Shown here: one piece after another, positions 48,801 through 61,072 of the stretch
Layout: every line of letters starts with the position of its first letter
Position numbering within the stretch: position 1 is the first letter of the stretch
NCBI RefSeq assembly: GCF_000835495.1
Contig: NW_015622543.1
Location: 372,001 to 436,000, forward strand
Direction: 5' to 3'
From: Cladophialophora immunda
Lineage: Eukaryota; Ascomycota; Eurotiomycetes; Chaetothyriales; Herpotrichiellaceae
Length of the DNA: 64,000 nucleotides
Position numbers and translations under genes: made by a program
The notes under the pieces: generated by a model
The model's input: only the letters and a program-made list of their open reading frames with translations
What the model was told of the DNA's origin: nothing
The model's database searches: none

Positions 48801-49927
48801 GGTGAGGACCAACTCGTCGTGGGAGTATACTAGTTTCTGGATGTGATCTCGTCCATGGATGAAACAACAGGCGATGACTAGATTGCAAGATTGTTAGATT
48901 GTTGCAGACGTACTTGATGGTACGAGTGACGTCAATTCTTGTCCTTTTACTGTGGCCTGGGTGTGCAGGAAGGATTGCTGAATCGGATAATGGGTTGGAG
49001 TCAACTTTCAAGCGGTCACTAGGGGCCCGCGTCTGGGCACTTTTGTCGCCCTGACGAATCCTCCCCATGGAGTGAGGTATATTCCGGCAGGCTAGGCACC
49101 AGGATAACGACGTGTTGCTCTCGTCCCCCCCCCCCCCCCCCCCCCGGGCCCCCTGCTGCGCATTGGCGGTGTTTTCGTCGATCAGGAATCCACGGAGAAA
49201 TCTGCCGCCTCTTCCCTTTTTAAACCGTTGAGGTGGGACCGCTGTTAGCCCCGCATAGGCGATGTCATGCTTCGTCTAATTCGCTGCCGTGGCTTCAGCC
49301 TCCAGACAAGGGGGGTCAATGGGCACTGGCATGTGCACGCATGTGGTAGAACACGCAGAACCGGCACGTATCAACCGCGTCGAAGAGCAGGCTCCGGCCT
49401 CTCTTCATCAAGGACACAAAATGGACTGCCGCTTCTGAGTTGCGCTGTCATCATCATTCTTCCGCTCGGCGCATGGCAAGGCAAACTTCAATAGTTTCGG
49501 CCGGAGAGATATTCCGGTCCCAAGAGTTTTAAAAGTTTGTTAGGTTGATGCCTTGCGTTGTAGCGATGATGACACTAAACTCACTGCAGCGAGAGCACAT
49601 GGGCTTTTATCCCGAATACAATCTTCGAGCTCTATTAACAGGATTAGGAGACTTCGCTAAAGCACGCTGAGACACGGTACCACCATACCTTGACCCCCAG
49701 TCAATCATTCAGCCTGGAGGAATTTACAGATCTTTACGACGCCAGTGCCTGTGTAGAAATGATGCTATTCGCTCGTCATAACCAAAGCGCCTGGGTTGTG
49801 CAATCCTCAGTGGTGACATGACCTAGAAGTGCGCTCAATGCGACGAACTCATACTGCCCAGACCCTTTCTGAACCGTATCCGCCCAAGGCAGCCCTGAGA
49901 AGAACACCGCATCCAGACGACCCGTCA
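48801..49927. other. Intergenic with a C homopolymer
   Basis: No recognised protein. Contains a run of 21 C (49125-49145). Confidence 0.5.
49125..49145 (+). repeat. Poly-C run, 21 bases
   Basis: Uninterrupted C tract followed by GGG; directly visible. Its length may be an assembly approximation. Confidence 0.9.
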
Positions 49928-50690
49928 ATGTCAGATATCGCGATAGTAGAATACGACCACCAAACGCTCCAATCTTTTTCGTCGGAATTGTGTTTACCTT
50001 GGCGCAACCAAAAAACAGGGGCTCTCTTTCTTGCCCACCCAGGATCTGGCCTGGATGGAGGACAACATGAACGACTCCTGTCGGATCTTATAACAGCATA
50101 TCATATCCTTCACAGCCACGAGGTACTTGATGAACATGGCCAAATTTCCGTCCGCAATCCACGGGAGCCTTCCAAACTCTTCATCAGCAACACTCCGGCC
50201 ATCCTCGTCTCTTCGAAGAGCGATCTGAGCCAATGGCACGTCACGGACGGCTCTCCTGTGGCGAAGTGTTATGACGGATGCGGCCAGGTCGAAGAAATCC
50301 CTCAATGGTCCGAACATTACGCCCGTAGCTCCGTTTACAATATATATCCAGGAGTACAAAGTGTTATTCATTCACGCTGCCAAAGCGCGATTGTTTACGG
50401 CCTGTGCAACAGTTGGAAGAGCATGCTGCAACCCAGCTATCTGATGGCCGGCTTTCTCCGCACCTCTCCTCCAATTTTCGACCTTCAGACGACTGCCATG
50501 AATCAACGAGACTCGACAGACTTGGAGATCGTCTACCTCTCGGAAAAGGAGGCTCGAGATTGCGAGAGTAACGATAAACCGTTGTGATTCAAAGCACTGG
50601 TTGTCGTGGCTAGTAGAAGCCGAAAGGTGTGGACGCTATCGGAATGATATGAAAGCGAGCCTACGCACAGGTTTAAAAAAAATCCCGGCT
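49928..50690 (+). pseudogene. Class II aldolase/adducin-domain protein, internally deleted copy
   Basis: From MSDIAIVEYDHQ the frame aligns with the second copy at 59410-60294: LDEHGQISVRNP, QWHVTDGSPVAKC, SEHYARSSVYNIYPGVQSV and GFLRTSPPIFD. It then jumps directly to MNQRDSTDLEIVYLSEKEARD, losing about 85 residues that in the second copy contain the distal metal-site region (GHGFDTW). The metal motif HSHA of the second copy is HSRC here. After 50587 the alignment continues only in another frame (WLVEAERCGRYRNDMK). Three independent defects make it inactive. The family carries out Zn-dependent aldol cleavage or decarboxylation. Confidence 0.8.
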
Positions 50691-50699
50691 CGTCCTACG

Positions 50700-53458
50700 C
50701 TACCATTCCCAGTGGACTTCGGTATTGTGGAAGTTCGGGTGTTGCCGCTGCCCTCGGCCGAAGAGGTGGTAGGAAGGTTTTATTATATGCCGTCCGATAT
50801 CTTACTTGTCACTGTTATCACATGATGCAAATGATAGGATTAGCCTTTGCTCTTGATCGGCATGTATGCTTCAAAAGTTCCTGATCAAGGAATAATGAGT
50901 TCGTGTATATTTATCGACCGCATCGGCTGTAGGATTATAAATGTAGCCAAACTTTCGGCTAGTGGACCCAAATAATGTGGGCAGTCCGGGCAGAAGTCAG
51001 CTATTGTATGTCGGACGCTAACCACAATCCCGGTGGGGGTTTTGAGCGCATGGAAGCTAACGGTCTTTGTGGATGCAATTTTCTGAGTTCGCTGGGGCGA
51101 TTAACCGTGGACAGCATTCGCGGTGGATGCTGGGATTCCGTCCCCTCGGGTTAGACACTCTCCCAGTTTTGGAGGTGCGATGACAGAATGAAATATCGAG
51201 GCCTTCGACGTTTGAGTTGCTCCGCCGTGCCCCGTCGAGGCCCCTTAACTTGTTTTTCCACTTAGTCCCTCGCCTTTCCTCCCTTATTCTGGCTTGGTCT
51301 TGAATGGATCTGTGTAAGGATAAAGGCTCAGGAAACGGTTAAAATCCAGCTTTTCTTAATCCTTTAACAAGCTTTCCCAACGTCAGAGCATCACAATCTG
51401 GATGTCGGTTGTATCGGCGTTGAGAACCCTTCACAGAGTTCAAGGAGTCCCGAAAGCATGCCCAGGAATTCGGTCAAGATGTCCTGCCGACGAGACTGAA
51501 TTTTATCTGGACAGTATCCCAGTGTATTCAGTCTATTTCGTGACAACGGACTTACCCTTAATCCAAAGTAAAACTCGCCCATCCCGGCTTTCAAGCCCAC
51601 ACTCGGTCTCCAAGATCGCGATTTTCGTCAGGTCCTTGAACTCGTCCGACTTTCTGACCCCCCAACGAATGAAGATCCAAGAAGCCAAATCCGGGTGAGG
51701 TTTTCGAGGGAGTATTGGTCGGAGAGATGCCACTCTCAAAGGCCGAGTTCTGGGATTGCGTTGTCAAGGACCATGGCATTGCTTCGTTGGACGACATATA
51801 TTAGTACTTGCAGGTGTCACGTCACCAGGTATATACATGAAAAAAAGGCAATGTTGAAATATTGAATAGATTCACACCCATACCACAATATATCGTTGCT
51901 GTAGAGCCGTCGGAAAAAGGTCTGGCCGTCATGCCTCTTTAGGAAAGTGATGTAATTGTACAAGCTCCGGCGCCCAAGGAGAGTGTTTATTGCGTTCAAT
52001 CTGAAGAGTGACGCTCCTAGGTGATTGGTTTGCAATAACTACCGGTAAGGGATCTTTCTGAATGACCATACCACGGTTCACCTGCGACATTAGTCGGGTC
52101 TGGCGATATGTGAAGTTTCACTCTTGTGAAAACTTTTCATGAGAATCTTTATCTGTGATTGAGGGGCCTAACTACTTAGGCAATATAGGAAGCAGCTCTG
52201 ACAAAGTTACGTAGCGCCGGTAAAATCGATCCGTAAACGTATGATTCTCGAAAGAATAAAGTAAGGTACCGAACAAATAATAACGTAGTGACTAAAGAGG
52301 ACAAAGCGTCTACACTCATTATCTAAAGTGGAATCCCATGCTAAGTGTGGTTTTAGGTTGTTCTCGATAGTCGCAAATAGAAGGTGTTGCTCGAGGAAGA
52401 GAGACTATCGAAAGCCGTTTCTGCAAAACCGGCGTTAGAGGCTCGTCCCACCTATCAGGTTATCTTTTCAGAGCAAAGAGAACTAACAAACTGCATTGAC
52501 CAAAAGTCGGTCTTTGGCTGCTGATGGCGCATCCACTCACTCGTGGCTATCCTTAAAGAGGTCGAAGCCACAAACGTCTTCGTAGTGTTCCCGGGAATCC
52601 ACGACTATAACTAGCGATGATATAACCACCAATCACAATAAGCAATGATTCTTGGCTCCCTTGGCGTAAAACGGAGAGGAAGACCAAAAAGTACATAGAG
52701 ATCTCTTCTCCAACCTTCCTTTCCTTTCTCATCCAAGTTTTTAGTCATCACAACATATCCTTCGTTTCAATCATGCCGCCGATTTCACTGTTTACACATT
52801 TGCCTCCTTCATCAAGCGTGGAGGCAGATATAACGCTTTTACTTACTTGAGCCAATTCAAAAGCCGCTTCTAGTATGGCCGGGTGTCCGAAAATCAGCTC
52901 CTCACGAACTGGCTTATAATTCTGAAACTTTTTGATACTTTAAGCCCTCGTGCGACTCATCAACAACGCTCTAGATGTAATGTGCATCCCTATGCAGAGA
53001 AACGCCCTGGACATGCCTGCCAATCCAGCACACTGACGAAGATAGCCCACGGGAGGGTGGGAAACTGATAGCTTAGACACTGAATGCTCCATATACCCGT
53101 TGATTATATAAAATTACCAAGTCCGGTGGCCCATAACACGCAGAAAATGTATGCTTCTTCCTCTCTTCAGTACCCTTCACTAATCGCATACTACGGTGAA
53201 TGTTTTCGATCTAGCTGCGTGTACAGAGGATTGTAGGCTCTCTTTTCGTACGACCCTGCCTGCGATTATGTCCCTGGAGCTTTTCCCTTACTGTTTGAAG
53301 GGCAGTATTTGAGATCCGTCATCCATTTCTCCAATGTCCGCATCCCGAAACTACATTCCACCAACTCGACCCATACAACGTGTTAGGTGCTATGGGAAAC
53401 CCATCACCGATCAGATCCTGCGTCCCCAAGCCGAACACAAACAACGCGCACAGTCAAG
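50700..53458. other. No confident gene
   Basis: Short frames only. A minus peptide near 51540-51740 (WIFIRWGVRKSDEFKDL) looks protein-like but could not be assigned. No RIP signature as strong as in the island. Confidence 0.35.
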
Positions 53459-55869
53459 ATGTCGTTCAGTTCCCCACGTCCCAGTCCTCCCGCGACGAGA
53501 TCGACACATCTTCACCTTAGCCACCAGCCCTCGTCGTTGGGTTCCAGCAGAAGTCGCACATCACACGCATGCGACCGATGCAGGGTCATGCGAGCCAAAT
53601 GCTCAGTGGGTGGTCGCTGTACGAGATGCACCAAGGATGACGCTGTGTGTAGATACGGAGATCGCAAACGAGAGCGCAACAAAAAGTGGGTCAAAGCCGA
53701 TGATTGTCGCCGGCGCACGAGGTGCTGACTTTGAAAAGAGACCTTGTCGAGAGTCAAGACCGCGTCAGAACCTTGGAAAGTGAGAATCAGAAACTCATAA
53801 ATGCACTTCGTTCTGTAGTTCAGAACGCCTCAGCCCACGGAGCCACGCATCAGGATGCGAGAGATTACTGACAACGGTAGTTTGACCGCCGCGAAACACG
53901 CGCATGATTTCTAATATCGTTCTAGTTCTCATCGCAATAGGGAGAAGAGTGTGGCCAACATTCAAGGAGCCGATCCCAGAGTCTGGTTGCTTCGTCCAAG
54001 CAGGGTAATACACCTCAGGATCCATGGGCCGAGACCGCTAACCTTTCAGTCGCGGCGTCGGGCGCAATCACCGCAGCTTCAAGTGCTGGCTTTTCCGGAA
54101 AACACGGCGATCTGCATCGCGTGGTGGACTTGAACCATGGCGTGGGTGCCTCAGGCTTCATCGGCAAAACGTCTGAAGTGTCCTGGCTCCAACGAGCCTA
54201 TGAATACCTCCATGTGCCGGGAGGCACGATACGAGGGGCTGTGCGCATGTCGAGGTTAAATCCAAAGCCTTCAATTACTTCATGGACGACATCAACTTAC
54301 TGGAAATTGACGAGGACCATGTGGACCCGTATGATCGACCGTCGTTTGAGGCAGCTGTAATCTTGGCAGAGGCATGTTTTCATTCCATCCAAGGTGCCTT
54401 CGAATTTGTCAATCGCGAGAAGTACCTCCACACCATGATCAACTCTCCGAGTGCGACGGCCATACCATCCCAATCTGAGCGGCGATGGTTGGCCGTGGCT
54501 AATCTTTGTCTGGGCGGTAGGGGCCAAGTGGCTGCAAATCACGAAACCGAACTATTCTAGCGGACCAGAGAGCCATCTTCTGTACTTTGCGAGAGCCCGA
54601 GCTCTCGGGTTGGACCACAGGATCTTGTTTGACCATCCGGACATTGCTCGGGTTGAAGAAATTGGGCTCCTCGCATTTTATCTGCTTATGAACGGGTCCA
54701 TTACGAGGTAGGTTGTCACGGAAATTGTCCTCTCACTTTCTTGCTGAAGTTTTGGAAACAGAGCATGGAATATTTCGGGCCATGTCGTTCGTCACGCCAC
54801 CGCTCTCAGACTGCACCTGAGAGCGTCCGACCCGAGCATTGATGAAACAGATAGACAACGACGTGCTGGAATATAGCATTCACTTTATAGCCTGGAGGCT
54901 CTGATGGCTAAGATCACTGGTCGACCAAAGGCGATATGTTTCTCTGATATAACGGCGCCAACTCATCTGTACCAGGGATTGGAAAATGAAGCTAGTGAAA
55001 GTCTCTTCCGCCATGACGAGCTCGTCGCCGCGGAGCAATCTCGAAGCCTTTGGCTTCACTTCTTGAATACGAGCCGCGACTTATCCCGAAGTATGGGGGC
55101 GATGGATCGGAAGAGCATTGCCTGTATAGGCCGCGGTATATCGCCATCCTACTTCCATCATCGAGTGTTGCTCTGCCGTATTAGCGATCGGATTGCGGCG
55201 CAGCTATACTCTGGGACATTAGAAGATTCCTGGGCGACTCCGCAACGCAAGATCCGCGAACTCCAGAGAGAGCTGAGTTCATGGGCCGATAACCTCCCAG
55301 AAGACCTGGCCATCCATAATCAGGTACCTATGAAGACCGATCCACGGGTCAAGGTCGAATTGTCCATGTACTATTACAGCATACAGATGATTCTATACCG
55401 ACCGTGTCTTTGCGAGGTGATCTTTGAGAACGAGTCCTCACAGTCTCGGGAATTCAATCGCGAGTCCGCGCGTGCCTGCGTTTATGCCGCCATCTCGCTG
55501 CTTGGCGTCATGGCGGACAATCCCAGCGCGCATGCAGCATATCAGCTACTCCCCTTCTGGACGCTACTTCATTATGTAGCACCAGCAGCGACTGTGTTGC
55601 TGCTGGAGTTGTGCCTCGACCATCAGCATTTTACCGATGAGCACATAGACCCTCTGCCAAACATTCGCAAAGCAATGGCATACCTATGGTGCATGACGGA
55701 AGACTCACTGTCTGCGTTCCATGCGTGGAGGATTTTTCGACTGCTGCTATCCGAGATTTCCTGCAAATATGAAGACCTCAGTTTCGCCGACATTCCGGAA
55801 GAAGCGCCACAGCCGATCGGATGGACGATTGAGAGTGAATTATCCTTCTCAAGGGCACTTGTCTCTTGA
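53459..55869 (+). pseudogene. Zn(II)2Cys6 fungal-specific transcription factor, frameshifted
   Basis: An N-terminal GAL4-type cluster starts from ATG 53459: CDRCRVMRAKCSVGG followed by C-x2-C-x6-C, all six Cys present, in spacing C2C6C5C2C6C. The coiled-coil linker (KRDLVESQDRVRTLESENQK) follows in another frame. The regulatory domain is spread over several plus frames: FMDDINLLEIDEDHVDPYDR, then WAVGAKWLQITKPNYSS and GLDHRILFDHPDIARVEEIG. A probable intron (about 54708-54760) is followed by a TAG in GI*HSLYSLEAL, then an intact stretch 54904-55869 with the fungal_trans (PF04082-type) middle homology region. The TAG is one G-to-A step from Trp, at a TG site. At least three frameshifts. Such regulators often control a neighbouring metabolic cluster, here possibly the aldolases. 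Confidence 0.85.
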
Positions 55870-56656
55870 AGGGCACCAAGAAATTGACCACGTCTTTTCC
55901 CGAAGCATGGAGTAATGTAGTTCGCCGTTCATCTTTTCAAATACCGCATCGTCGAGATCCTGCGGAGACATGCACGGTATTCACAAATCGAATGGGGTCG
56001 GGAAGGCTTCTGGAATCACAAGTCTCCACAGTGCTCCTACCCTCTTCCGAAAGGGAGGCAGGCATAGTCCCCTCGATACTTCCTTTACTGCCTTACGCTA
56101 CCTGTTTCCATGGTCAAGGTTTCCATCATACTCCGGATTCACTATTGGAAAATGGTTATATGCAGCATGGCTCTATCAAGGACAGACAAAGAGTTGCTGT
56201 ACTGAATGTGTTGCATTAAAGACTAGGACGAGAGCAATACCAATTCTCATGCCGTATCTCGCAAACGCTATCATCCATTCCCGCTTTGCCACCTGTTGGC
56301 AATAATCCCTTGCCGAACCAGTCATGAAGCTCTAAATTGACGGAGACGCACTTCTTCTCCAGCCCCTCGTCCCCCCTTCCCCCCCCCCCCCCCCCCAACC
56401 CCCTCCTCTTGTGCGGTACACACGAATATCCACCCAGACGTTCAACCCCAGGATTGTATTGAACGCATTCAGGCTGACGTCTGCTCTGTCTTACTTCCCC
56501 AGTCATGATGCTGATAATGAACACGACCTGGACACCTGAAGTACTGTAGTCTCCATCCACGTTGGTAGAAGTGTAGCGCCAACCATTCTCAGAGCATCCA
56601 CCAGGTCGCCAGCGCCCCTGTATGCCTCAAAGGCGTTGAATTTGGTCACGCCGCTT
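55870..56656. other. Intergenic with a C homopolymer
   Basis: Pyrimidine-rich stretch at 56350-56410 including 18 C (56379-56396). No gene recognised. Confidence 0.5.
56379..56396 (+). repeat. Poly-C run, 18 bases
   Basis: Uninterrupted C tract preceded by CCCCCCTT. Confidence 0.9.
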
Positions 56657-57157
56657 TCAAACTTCGTGAGTCTCCAGCGCCAGTTTCGGTGTGTTTCCTC
56701 GTCTTCCCCCACCCAAGAACAGGGTCATCCGGGTTATTCTGTCAGAAGGCATCCCTAGCCTGTCTAGAAGGAGCTCAAGAATTGCGTCCCTTTGCTCGAC
56801 GATAGCCCAGGACAAAGGTGTCATGCCTTCTACATCGGGGACGTCAACACGAACCAGAGGATTGGCCAACAGTGCAGCCACAGCAGATGGTCGATCATTG
56901 AACACTGCCCACCCTAGGGCCGTCTGACCGTCCAAGTCTTGGTTGTTAACGTCCAGGTCCGGGCGAGTGAACAACTGCTGAATCACCTCCGTCTGTCCAT
57001 GTTCTGCTGCCAGCGAGAGAGCGGTCTGCCCATAGTCGTTTTTGAAGTTTATGTTGACCTCAGATCTTTGAAGCAAGCGGAAAATTATGAACGAATGGCC
57101 TTGTTCTGCGGCGAGCAACAGGAGCTTTTCCTTGGGCGTTTTGGACTTTTCATCCAT
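56657..57157 (-). CDS. Ankyrin-repeat protein, 166 aa
   Basis: Starts at ATG 57157 (MDEKSKTPKEKLLLLAAEQG). About four ankyrin units follow: NDYGQTALSLAAEHGQTEVI, DLDGQTALGWAVFNDRPSAV, VEGMTPLSWAIVEQRDAILE and a preceding divergent unit. The C-terminal ~30 residues (LGGGRRGNTPKLAL) leave the repeat pattern, suggesting loss of frame, a missed intron or a truncated larger protein. Ankyrin repeats mediate protein binding; the partner is unknown. No NACHT or other N-terminal domain is adjacent. Confidence 0.6.
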   Translation of the reverse strand: MDEKSKTPKEKLLLLAAEQGHSFIIFRLLQRSEVNINFKNDYGQTALSLAAEHGQTEVIQQLFTRPDLDVNNQDLDGQTALGWAVFNDRPSAVAALLANPLVRVDVPDVEGMTPLSWAIVEQRDAILELLLDRLGMPSDRITRMTLFLGGGRRGNTPKLALETHEV

Positions 57158-59409
57158 ATGTGGGACTCTTGTTATATACCTCTAAAGTGTGTAGAGCGGG
57201 GAGGGGCGAGGAGTTTGATTAGAGCCTAAGGTGAGCCAATGTCTTCATCTGCCCTACGTCGCTCCAGGTGGACAATTGAAAGGGATTAAATAATGGGTAA
57301 CCTCCAGCGACATCATCTTTTTATGAGGCGGGGAACACAACAGAGCCGAATGCTGTACCAACAGTCGTGACTCTCTTATCACATACATGCCTTGGGCCAC
57401 GTCTATCCTCATGATGTCGGAGAAGTGCGAAGCTCAGGTGGCTTCGAACGATGGCCTACCGCTAGACACCGCCCATTCCACTCAACCCAAGTCCTTACTA
57501 TGCCCGCCTCCAATTCTCTGAGAAGGTGGTCGATAGTCCGGAGATTTTTTCCCAGGTGGTCGTGAAGCCCCACGAATTGGCTTTCGCCCCTTCAGAAAAC
57601 GCGCATTTCAATGTGTCAAATGCAAACTAGCCGGCCGTCTAGACGCACCCTCCCCCTTATGATGTCGTCACGGCGAATGATTGCCAATCGAGCTCTTGAG
57701 TAGGTGCAGCTGCTTCTCACCAGATCATTTGATCGCCGAACACACTAAGGAGGGAAAACCCTATCCAGGCGCGAGCCACGGGTTCCCTACCCCTTTTTGA
57801 GGTTGGGGGAAGGGGGGAGCCCGGGGGGAGCCCAAACTCACAGGCATGTGGGCATCCAACTCTCCCGTGACGTTTCTATCCTCACTGTTCTGCCCTTGCG
57901 GGACCTTTCTCCGAAGCACGATCACTGTTCTAACGTGATGGATCCTTAGCCGTAGATAACGACTTGGCCACCCAGTGTCGACAAGGCCTTTGAAGCCGCT
58001 ATTTTCGTGTCCATCATCGACGAAGTCCTACGACTACATCTCTACAATATGACCCTGATATTTGATTCAACTCTCACTCTTGATCTCTCGCTCCGCCTCC
58101 CTCGTCGATTCCCTGTATGTCGAAGTAATTACGCTGAGGAACGAGTTGCATCCGGCACAGCTTCTGCGCCCGGCATGCACCGAGTACCGCGGTCGATTCT
58201 TGTCTCGCCGTCATAACCGCAATGGCAAGCCACCAATCACAAATCGCGGTGAAGAAGTCTGTCGCCGCGATCGACGTACTCGAGGCAGTTTGCAGAAACA
58301 TACAGTCCTGCCGAAAACTTTAATTCCTGGTCCCGGAATCTCTATCCAGCCGAGATTTGCTCTTTGCCCATGTACTCCGCTAAGCGGCAGCGGAATCGAA
58401 TAATGACCCCAGCACAAGTCAGAGGCGATCATCTTGTTGTGGCCTTGACGAAAAAGTGGACAGAAACCATCTAAGTTTGTCGTCAGCCGATTAATTCTTT
58501 AGTTGTACCACCAGCAGCCTCCCCGGGCGCGAGAGGGGTAAAAGATACCCAGCAGCAAAAGACCAAAAAGCCGATACGGTATCTTGAGTCGACCGGTCGT
58601 CTGACGTAAGCCCTGCACAGTGTGGTACACCTTCGCTCTCTTCACAACAACTATTCAGGCATGTCCCCGTTAGGATAAACAGGAAAATCCGCTATCCATG
58701 GGCATAAACAGTTTTATGTCAGAGAGTGCGAGTGGGATCGACGAAGGCCTCCCACAGGCGAAGCATGTAGGCAGAAAGGAAAGAAGATTGGAGGCAGCTC
58801 TTCTCTCGCGCATGCTGATATTGATGAAATATTGAAGGAGGAGCCTTCAAGAGGCGCACGCGCGCCTTTCCTTATCAATCTCGACATGGATGTCGCCTTA
58901 GTCCAGAAAAATGATCTCCCAACTGGTGAGAACCTGGAAGCATTCAACGACAGAAACACTCTTGATTGCTGGAAAGGATATCCAGGCACCACCGCAAGGG
59001 GGGGCTGAACCTCTTCCTAATGGCCTCACAGCACACCACCCGAAAGACCTCTCAAGGCCAAATCACACTACGTCGCTCGGCGCAACATCCGCGAGCACGA
59101 CAACCATGACCCAGGGGATCCCACAACCCATGTATTACTTGATTTGGGGCCGATGAACAAGCCGCGCCGTGTTTTCTCGCGTGAGATCTCTCTGCAAAGC
59201 ACCCCACGAGATGAGGTCATGGTGCACGAGGTCGAGTTTGGTATTAAAGAAATGCATGGGATCGGCCCTGGTTAATTCGGAAAGATTAATACCACCAGCC
59301 TTAAAACACTTTTGCAAATAGCCCACGACCCCAAGTGCTGGAGGTACAAGAATACAGAACGCGCCACGACGAACAACATACATATTGGTTGTCCCCTCTG
59401 TGTCTTTCC
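57158..59409. other. No confident gene
   Basis: A plus stretch at 58010-58160 (DEVLRLHLYN, ...LVDSLYVEVITLRNELH in another frame) looks like a frameshifted helical domain but is unassigned. A G-rich patch occurs at 57810-57835. Confidence 0.35.
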
Positions 59410-60294
59410 ATGGAAGAGGCCAACATGCTCGACTCGACGCTGTCGGCCCTCATCACCGCTTTCCACATCCTGCACCGCTACAAGATCCTCGACGAGCACG
59501 GGCACATCTCGGTGCGCCACCCGACGGACCCGTCGACCTTCTTCACCAGCAACGTGCCCGCTATCTTGGTATTCTCCAAGCGCGACCTCAATCAATGGCG
59601 GGTGCGTGACGGCTCGCCCGTCACGGAGTCGCACCCCACAACAGGGTGCCAGATCGTGGAGGCGGACAAAGTGCCCGAAGGCTCGGAACATTACCTCCAC
59701 AGCTGCGTGTATAACGCCTATCCCGGTGTCCTGAGCGTGGTGCATTCGCACGCCATCGAGGCCGTCGTGTTTGGCCTGTGCGATGCCTCGGGGAGCATGA
59801 TGCAGCCGAGCTACCGGGATGCTGGCTATCTGGGCCCTTCGTCGCCCATCTTTGACGCCGCGAAACACTACGGCTCGCTACCGTGGTCGCATCGGCAGAA
59901 TCTGCTCATCGATCACGTCCGCCTGGGCGACGCCGTGGCCAAGACATTCAACGGCGTCGACGCCTCCTCCTCCCCCTCCTCCCCCTCCTCCACCGCGGTT
60001 CCCGCCCACACCGTCGTCTTCGAGCGCGGCCACGGCTTCGACACCTGGGCCGAGAATATTCCCGACGCCGTGTGGCGCGCCATCCATGTGCGGCGCAACG
60101 GGCTCATCCAAGCGGCCGCCATGGAACAGCGAGGGAGCACGGATCTGGAGGTCATCTACTTGAGTGATCGGGAGTGCAGGGACTGCAAGGATACGACGAA
60201 CAGAGCAACGCCTTTGATATGGAAGGCCTGGGCGGCCGAGGTGGAGAGGTCGGGAATGTACCACAATGAAATGAAGGGCCAGCGCCAGAGATAA
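59410..60294 (+). CDS. Class II aldolase/adducin-domain protein
   Basis: 294 residues from ATG 59410 (MEEANMLDSTLSALITAFHI). Features of the family: ILDEHGHISVRHP, a GSEHYLHS segment holding the candidate catalytic Glu, the Zn-binding VVHSHAIEAVVFG (two His), and a later GHGFDTWAENIP supplying the third His. The family includes fuculose-1-phosphate aldolase-like and decarboxylase-like enzymes; the substrate cannot be read from sequence. A Ser/Pro-rich low-complexity insertion (about 59960-60000, TCC/CCC repeats) precedes the third metal His and may be a surface loop. Upstream frame extension to 59335 is possible but unsupported. The base composition is GC-rich compared with the decayed copy at 49928. 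It is probably the functional paralogue. Confidence 0.8.
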   Translation: MEEANMLDSTLSALITAFHILHRYKILDEHGHISVRHPTDPSTFFTSNVPAILVFSKRDLNQWRVRDGSPVTESHPTTGCQIVEADKVPEGSEHYLHSCVYNAYPGVLSVVHSHAIEAVVFGLCDASGSMMQPSYRDAGYLGPSSPIFDAAKHYGSLPWSHRQNLLIDHVRLGDAVAKTFNGVDASSSPSSPSSTAVPAHTVVFERGHGFDTWAENIPDAVWRAIHVRRNGLIQAAAMEQRGSTDLEVIYLSDRECRDCKDTTNRATPLIWKAWAAEVERSGMYHNEMKGQRQR

Positions 60295-61072
60295 GAGAGC
60301 CGCGCGCGGGCAGACAGTTGTCTCGTGGATGTACCTCTTCCGAAGGACATGGCCTATCGGCGCCCCTCCCCAGGGAATGGAATGCTGCTCCGCGACCTAC
60401 CATGCTGCTGGGAATTTGATGTCAGGACAGGGTTAGGCGGACCGAGAATAGGCAATGGCCCTTCGATCACACACGCCTGAAGGTGGAAGAGGTCATGCTT
60501 GCCAGCGCCACACCGATGCTGCGTGCTGCGACATCGCCGAGTTCGGACAGAAGAATTCAGGCTTCATAAAGGAGTCGAACCAGCTCTTTGTGCCAGCAAA
60601 GAACCAAGGCGAAGCTGAAGTTCAGCGCCCAGGTCACGATTACAAAACCCCAAGGTGCTGCCCCCCCCGGGGGGCGGCCTCTCCCCCGGCGGGCGAGGGA
60701 CAAAATTCCCGAGCAGAAGGCGTTCACTCCTGTATGGGGTGCACATTGTGGCAAGGTTACCTGCGAGGATTCAACGCTCTACGGCCCAACCTATGTCCCA
60801 CGGCGAGCATGGGAATGAACTCGGCAACTAAGCCTGTCACTGAGGTTGCTTGCTTGGTACTTGACGGTGTCCTTCAGTGTCAATTCTGATTCGTTTCTAG
60901 TTTACACTTAATGCACCAGCGTTATCGGATTGTCTAAGTTGAAGTAGTGGTGTACTAAAGTTGAAATTCATCCGTTCTAATCTTTGTGTGACTTTGATCC
61001 CTTTCTCCAGCTGTCCGCATTAACGCAAAAAAGTTCAAGTGTAGATTGTAGTGGTGTTAGGGGGCCAGAAAT
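60295..61072. other. Intergenic, no gene seen
   Basis: Contains a self-complementary GC-rich patch near 60659-60695 (CCCCCCCGGGGGGCGG). Open frames here are unsupported. Confidence 0.4.

Noticed and set aside
59272..59868. 198-codon minus-strand frame over the aldolase
   Set aside because: Antisense shadow of the well-supported class II aldolase.
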